This document shows, one piece after another, positions 58,981 to 64,000 of a stretch of DNA of 64,000 nt; positions within the stretch are counted from its first letter, which is position 1; each line of letters opens with the position of its first letter. Below the pieces are notes generated by a model, which worked only from the letters and a program-made list of their open reading frames with translations, ran no database searches and was not told the DNA's origin. Source of the DNA: Euborellia annulipes (Eukaryota > Arthropoda > Insecta > Dermaptera > Anisolabididae); NCBI GenBank assembly GCA_023213315.1, contig JAKCPI010003011.1:20531-84530 (forward strand). The letters are read 5' to 3'. The position numbers and the translations under genes were made by a program.

Positions 58981-59060
58981 ATGCTTGGAACGGGAAACGA
59001 ACCCGAAACCCCGGGCACTAGAAGCTAATGTCTTCTCTCTAAGCCACGGGTCACGAGCTA
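58981..59060 (-). other. tRNA-like sequence (SINE head or pseudogene)
   Basis: On the minus strand TGGCTTAGAGAGAAG resembles an A box and GGGTTCGTTTCCCG a T-arm with a good 4-bp stem. Acceptor ends do not pair, so a functional tRNA is unlikely. Confidence 0.4.
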
Positions 59061-59282
59061 ATTTATAATTTGAATACAAGTATTACTAAAGAAAAAATAA
59101 AAAAAAAACCCAATTCGGTTTTTCGGAGAAGCTAGACTTCTCGATTTTTGAAAATTAGCCAAAAACTCGGTTAATCGGTTTCGGTTTCCACCGGGGTGCA
59201 AATATTAGTATAGCAAACGTTGCTAAAACGCCTTCTCTTTTGATTGCCAAATTTGAGAAAATATATTTCCATTCTTTGCTAG

Positions 59283-59680
59283 CATAGGCGCCGGAACTGG
59301 GGGGGGGGGCAAGGGTACATTGCCCCCCTGGCATCCTACAGGGGGGGGCAGAGGGGGGCAAAATTTCTTTTTTTTATTTCATTTATTTTTAAAAATGATA
59401 TATTTTTACTTTTGAAAAATAAAATCTTCTAAATTAAAAAAAATTAAAAGAGTAAGAAATTCATTTTTTCTAAATTTTTTCCAAAAATTTTTGATAAAAT
59501 CACTACCAAATTTTTTAAAATTTTAATTTTATTAAAATTGTGATTTTATTTAAAATTTTTAAAGTTTTATAGTAGATTTATTTTTGTTTTATACTATTTA
59601 AACATATTAAATTATTTTAATTTTCTAAAAAAAAATTTTTTGCCCCCCCCCCCTGATTCAAATTCGTTCCGGCGCCCCTG
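59283..59680 (+). mobile_element. hAT-like element family L, copy L2
   Basis: Same ends as L1, with the perfect 8-bp duplication TTTGCTAG (59275-59282, 59681-59688). Confidence 0.92.
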
Positions 59681-59727
59681 TTTGCTAGTGATTCTGGCCT
59701 ATTCATTTGTTACCCTGATATATGTTT

Positions 59728-59978
59728 TTTTTTAACACTCACACTTTTTTCTCATTCACACTCACATTCACACAGTCTTTTCGGCAATTCAAGGCATATA
59801 AGACTTTGGCGATATCCGTTATTTATGAATTTATCTATATTAGGGTCCAGGCATTCTTATTTAAGCCATTTGATATCCAAATGGCTTAAATAAAATCATC
59901 GAACTGCCTGGGATCCGAACCCGCGACTTTTGGTATACGAGGTTAGCACGCTAACCTCTACACCAAGCCCGAAGGCCG
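59728..59978 (-). mobile_element. tRNA-derived SINE, complete copy S10
   Basis: Head, palindrome and tail are all present; 11-bp duplication GATATATGTTT (59717-59727, 59979-59989). The A tail is short (9). Confidence 0.9.
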
Positions 59979-59989
59979 GATATATGTTT

Positions 59990-60890
59990 ATAACGCCTTT
60001 TCTCCAATTGTTCAGTTTCGGATTTTCGCCACTCAGCAGGCAATATTATTGTATAAAATAGTTGAAATTAATTCTTTTTGAAAAATTCATTAAGTGATTA
60101 TAAAAAAAAAATTGTAATCCTATAAGAAGATCAAGGCAACAAAAAAGGACCTCTGATAAGAACAAATAACGACACATGGTTGTTTCTTGTTGTTGTTGTT
60201 TTTTCCTCTTGGAAAATAGAATTGGCCGAAAAGGGCCAACTGTCGTCCTCCATTAAGGGCAGACACGATTCACTCATTGTCTCGTTTCGAATAATTCTAA
60301 TTCAGTTTCATTTTGAAACCTTTAAGCCTTTTGGACATCCAGCTTACAAGAAGAGTACATTTAAAGTCTCTTAGCGATCTCCCTTCTCAATTCCGCAACC
60401 TGGCACCACCCTCCAACTCGGAAGGGGTGGAGGGGCGGTCTCGCATTTAGAATTAATCTGTGAATCAATTCCTTTATATTTGAACATTTAGAAAAAAAAA
60501 AAAGACCAGAAACTAAAATTACTAAAAAGTTATTTAAACGTAGGGTTAACATACGTTCCCGGACAGTCTGGATTTGGGACATCGCTCAGGAACCCACATT
60601 TGTGAGTACGTGGATGGCGACCACGAGCTGCCCGAGCTGGGACAGGCATTTCTTCAGTTTTTTGTATGTCTGTCTTTTACTTCCTCTTTTCAACAAGCAT
60701 CATTCCGTGCGACGGGCCGGCCTGACTTATTTCTTCCGGTCGCAAAAACGTGTGATAGGGTCGGAGGGTAAAAGTAGGTCCGCCGACCCCGCATCGCGGG
60801 ATGTAAATATTTCATGGAATTTAAGTGATAGTATTAAAAACGCTTAATTATAATAAATTTGTAATTTATTCAACCCATAATCCTTATTTT
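59990..60890. other. No supported gene
   Basis: Less AT-rich than its surroundings between 60360 and 60820. Several frames of 64-81 codons overlap on both strands without domains; none stands out. Confidence 0.45.
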
Positions 60891-61437
60891 ACTTTCTCTT
60901 ACCTATGTATACCTATGTATATTCAGTATATATAGAGAGAAAGTATTGGATTCATGTCAAAAATTCTATGTCGAGACTTTCACGTTTTGAGGTCCCCTGA
61001 ATCCAAAAAAGTAGTTTTCGTGACAAGGTCTGTCTGTCTGTGTTCAATTTAAAGCATGAAGGAAAGGTTTAAATTTTATATTTAAGTTAAGCACCCCCCT
61101 GAGGTGGGAAAATTTTTTTCGATTTTCTCAAAATTTGCTCCAACGATTTTTTTTTTTAATTCAAAAATCAATTATTTTTTAGATACTCTTTAAAATGTAT
61201 ATTCTCATTTGGCCATTTAAATCTTTTGAAGATCACTTTACTCTTGTACTTCATAGGGAAGATAGGAGCCAGGGTATCAAAATATAAATAGATATTTTCC
61301 CAAACTTAGCAATTTCATTACATCTTCTAATATATCGACGGAATATACATATGTCGACACGAAAAATCTGGTGTGACAAGCACAGTACAGTAACTTTGGT
61401 AAGAGAAAGTTGTCTGCTGTGCGACAGTCACACCAGA
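60891..61437 (+). mobile_element. Family A element, copy A15 (both ends, internal deletion)
   Basis: L end ACTTTCTCTTACC, R end GTCACACCAGA, GGTAAGAGAAAGT at 61399-61411. The AAGCTTTTAATCAAAATC to GTACTTTTTCAG segment is deleted. SINE S11 lies 15 bp downstream. Confidence 0.88.
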
Positions 61438-61451
61438 TTTTTATTTGCTCG

Positions 61452-61711
61452 TTTTTTTTTTATTAAAAAACATTCACACTTTTTTCTCATTCACACTCCA
61501 CATTCCCACACTCTTTTCGGCAACTTAGGCCATTCAAGACTTTGACGATAACCGTTGTAAGGAATATATTTATTGTGGGATCAGGCATTTCTATTTAAGT
61601 CATTTGGTATCCAAATGGCTTAAATAAAATCATCGGACTGCTTGGGGTCCGAACCCGCGACGTTTGTCATAGGAGTAGGCACGCTACCAACTACTCCGAG
61701 TCCCGTGGGCC
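61452..61711 (-). mobile_element. tRNA-derived SINE, complete copy S11
   Basis: Complete copy with a slightly altered A box. Duplication TTTGCTCG (61444-61451, 61712-61719). Confidence 0.88.
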
Positions 61712-61719
61712 TTTGCTCG

Positions 61720-62838
61720 GTTGTTAATGCCATTTTTGGGTTTATTCATATATTTTTAAATGTTACTGATGACAACCGGGGAACGTTTCACACGCTTGTT
61801 TTTCTGGGCCCCCTAGTAGAGTTTCTGCCGCACTTGGCTGTGGTTTACTGCAACTATCTTTCTCTAAACTTTTAGACAATATTATCATAGTTTTAGTTAA
61901 ATATTATTACTGGGAAAAAACTATGTTATTCTGAAATTAAAAAAAAATTTTGTTTTATAAAGTCTATCAAAGAAATTAAGCCTTCAAAATGCAATGCTAA
62001 ATATTTGATCATAAAATGAAATAGTCAATACCTTTGTAAAATTGATTATTTTTTTTTTTTTCAACTTTCCACTCTCTATGTATAGAAATTTCTAAATCAT
62101 TTGTAAATAAATCCCTATTGATTTTGTTATCGGATTTATTCAAAGGTCAGTAATATTAATACAATAATAATACAATAATAATAATATATCTTTTTTTTTT
62201 AATATGAAAATTAATTAAATTTCTAACAAAGAAAAAAAAAAACAAGGTGGAAATATTTTAATTAATTTTCATTTTCACAAAAATCATTTATTACATTCAT
62301 TGAACAGGCAGGGTAGCCACATCTACGATTTGATGTACGGTAGATGCTCGTTGTAAAGACTATGAGGTCAATTACACAGGCCATGAATTGAAATTTAAGA
62401 CTGTTCCTGGGTATATGGGGTGTCTTGATTCTGAAAATATTGATACCATCTCTTTTCCCCCATCAGCTCTAGTTTTAGAGCTATAGAGAAAATTAAATTT
62501 TAATGGAAAATGTGCTCTTATTTTGAATTTTCTAGATTTCTTTAAAGCGTTACCCTTTAAAAATATGCAGATTCTGCCCAAACGGAGGTGGTGCAAAACA
62601 GGGCTAAAACTTTAGAAAAAATCGAATTTTTTCAGTTTTTTTTTTAACTTTGGACACCCCTAATACAATTTTTACCATCCCTGAATGCAAAAAACATATA
62701 TTTACGATATTATTTCCAAAAATCATTCTTTCGTGAAATTATGAAGAGAATAGTTAAATATAATAAGTTTTTTTCCCATGAGCTCTACTGTCGGAGAGGG
62801 CAAAGCGCCTAAGACATAGGCAACCACATTGTCTTTTT
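61720..62838. other. No gene seen
   Basis: AT-rich DNA with T and A runs near 62050 and 62190-62240. No repeat boundary recognised. Confidence 0.5.
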
Positions 62839-63150
62839 ACTTTCTCTTACCTCTATATGTATGTTAATATATAGAGAGAAAAAGTATTGCATTCATATCA
62901 AAGATTCGATGTCGAGATTTTGATGGATCTTCACTTTTTGAGGTCCCCTGAATCCAAAAATCTGGTGTGACTGGTCGCACAGCACACAACTTTCGATTAC
63001 CGAAGGTAAGAGAAAGTTGTGTTCTGTGCTTGTCACACCAGATTTTTTGTGTCGACTTATATTATTTAGTTTCCGCCGATATATTAAAATTCAAGATGTA
63101 CAATTTATAAGTATGGAAATATATTTATATTTTGTTACCATGGGAACCAA
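62839..63150. mobile_element. Family A, two opposed copies (A16): one inserted in the other
   Basis: 62839-62960 is a plus-oriented L end and body up to CCTGAATCCAAAAA. At 62961 a minus-oriented copy starts with its R hairpin (62961-63042) and body, then fades at about 63150. The junction is the A run of the first copy. Confidence 0.8.
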
Positions 63151-63170
63151 TTCCAACAAAATCAATTTTC

Positions 63171-63241
63171 CAGCGAAACCTCGGATTAACCGGCCATACG
63201 GGTATCCGGCCAGGGTCTCTATCACGAGCCAGGGGTTGTAC
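63171..63241. mobile_element. Possible short pogo-like MITE
   Basis: CCAGCGAAACCTCGGATTAA to GGGGTTGTACTG followed by TA. CAGTACAACC-type ends with TA are typical of pogo elements, but the two ends match poorly here. Confidence 0.35.
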
Positions 63242-64000
63242 TGTATTTTGTAATTAGTTTTATAGTATCCGGGAAATGAAAGAGATCAAATCCATTTGTA
63301 GTTTTATTTTTGCTCTGATTGACTCATCCAAACATGTTGGGGTAGATTCCCTCTCTTTTTTTTTGGGGGGGTAAATAGGATTTAAAATTTACTCTTGAAC
63401 ATGAGTAGTTCTTGGTAAAATGACGTAATTAAAACTTTTAAAGGCCATAAAATATTCAGTTGTTCCACATTAGGCGAGTCTCATTTAAAACGTTTGCATG
63501 TTTGGTGTCTGGCTGGCTCAAGATCGATCTCGAATCCACTTCAAATGATATCAAACCTTTTCGCTCGCTCTCTGGCTGAAATTAACTCCGCCCGCGTTAA
63601 ATATCTTAATTAATTAAATGGACTTGGCATTAACCCCTCTCTCTTTAGAAACCCTATTTATTTATTATTATTTTTGTTTTGATTTGATCAAAATTTAATA
63701 AAATTGAGGAGCTCTTCTTGAATATTTAACATGTAGTAGGCCCGCAAAAAAAAAAAAAAATAAAATTACCTTTTAAAATATCATTTCACGACCAAAAGGG
63801 CATTAAAGGGAACTCGTTCGTTACCTTGTCGAACGCAGGAGGTTTTTTTTTTCTTTTTTATGCTTTAAAAAAAAAAAAAAGAAACTAAAATAAATCGGAT
63901 CGAAACAGTTTTATTCGTTTGACCTATACACAAATAATTCACACGAGGAAAATACCAAAAATTTAATCAAATAAAATTTTTCTAAAATAAAAGAGTGTGG
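63242..64000. other. No gene seen
   Basis: AT-rich, homopolymer-rich DNA to the window edge. Confidence 0.5.

Noticed and set aside
60574..60847. Overlapping 65- and 81-codon frames in less AT-rich DNA
   Set aside because: Two frames of the same stretch, neither with recognisable residues or a context suggesting an exon.

Overview
This is an AT-rich, intron-like or intergenic stretch of an animal nuclear genome. An invertebrate, possibly an arthropod, seems most likely, but no host gene is present to fix the taxon. The evidence is long homopolymer runs, dense short interspersed elements, tRNA-derived SINEs with poly(A) tails and target-site duplications, cut-and-paste DNA transposons with 8-bp, TA, TTAA and TTA/TAA duplications, classical Helitrons, and one LINE. 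I find no convincing host protein-coding gene, no intact tRNA or rRNA gene and no CRISPR array. Nearly all ORFs over 60 codons are chance frames inside repeats.

The only recognisable protein is a reverse transcriptase on the minus strand (30805-32566). It belongs to a 5'-truncated, frameshifted non-LTR retrotransposon (30681-32566) that lies between two identical 141-bp direct repeats, apparently an exceptionally long target-site duplication.

The dominant repeat, called family A here, has 17 loci of up to about 700 bp. It has a hairpin at each end, a 13-bp inverted repeat that is terminal at one end but internal at the other, a variable central GT/CA microsatellite, and insertion inside A/T runs without visible duplication. 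This architecture resembles Helentron/Helitron2-type non-autonomous elements. The other families are: a tRNA-derived SINE (11 copies, several with target duplications); a second tRNA-headed SINE with an (AAT)n tail; classical Helitrons (family E, ending CTAG, inserted A|T); many hAT-like elements with 8-bp duplications and G/C tracts next to their termini; TTAA-flanked families B and Y; a TA-flanked MITE (D); TTA/TAA-flanked elements (S, O, Q); and long inverted repeats.

Several of the long inverted repeats (5.3-6.0, 37.0, 42.5, 51.5-53.5 kb) carry the conserved core of minimal type I hammerhead ribozymes (CTGANGA, a short helix, GAAAC, GTH), as known from the terminal repeats of Penelope-like elements. 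Three loci keep all core residues and one more is split by an hAT insertion.

The elements are nested up to three deep: family A containing a SINE containing an hAT element (17.4-18.4 kb), and family A containing MITE D containing a Helitron (27.56-28.07 kb). Paired filled and empty sites inside the window (B1/B3, D1/D2, J1/J2) confirm several element boundaries without any database. The longest stretch with no recognised repeat is about 48.4-51.1 kb.
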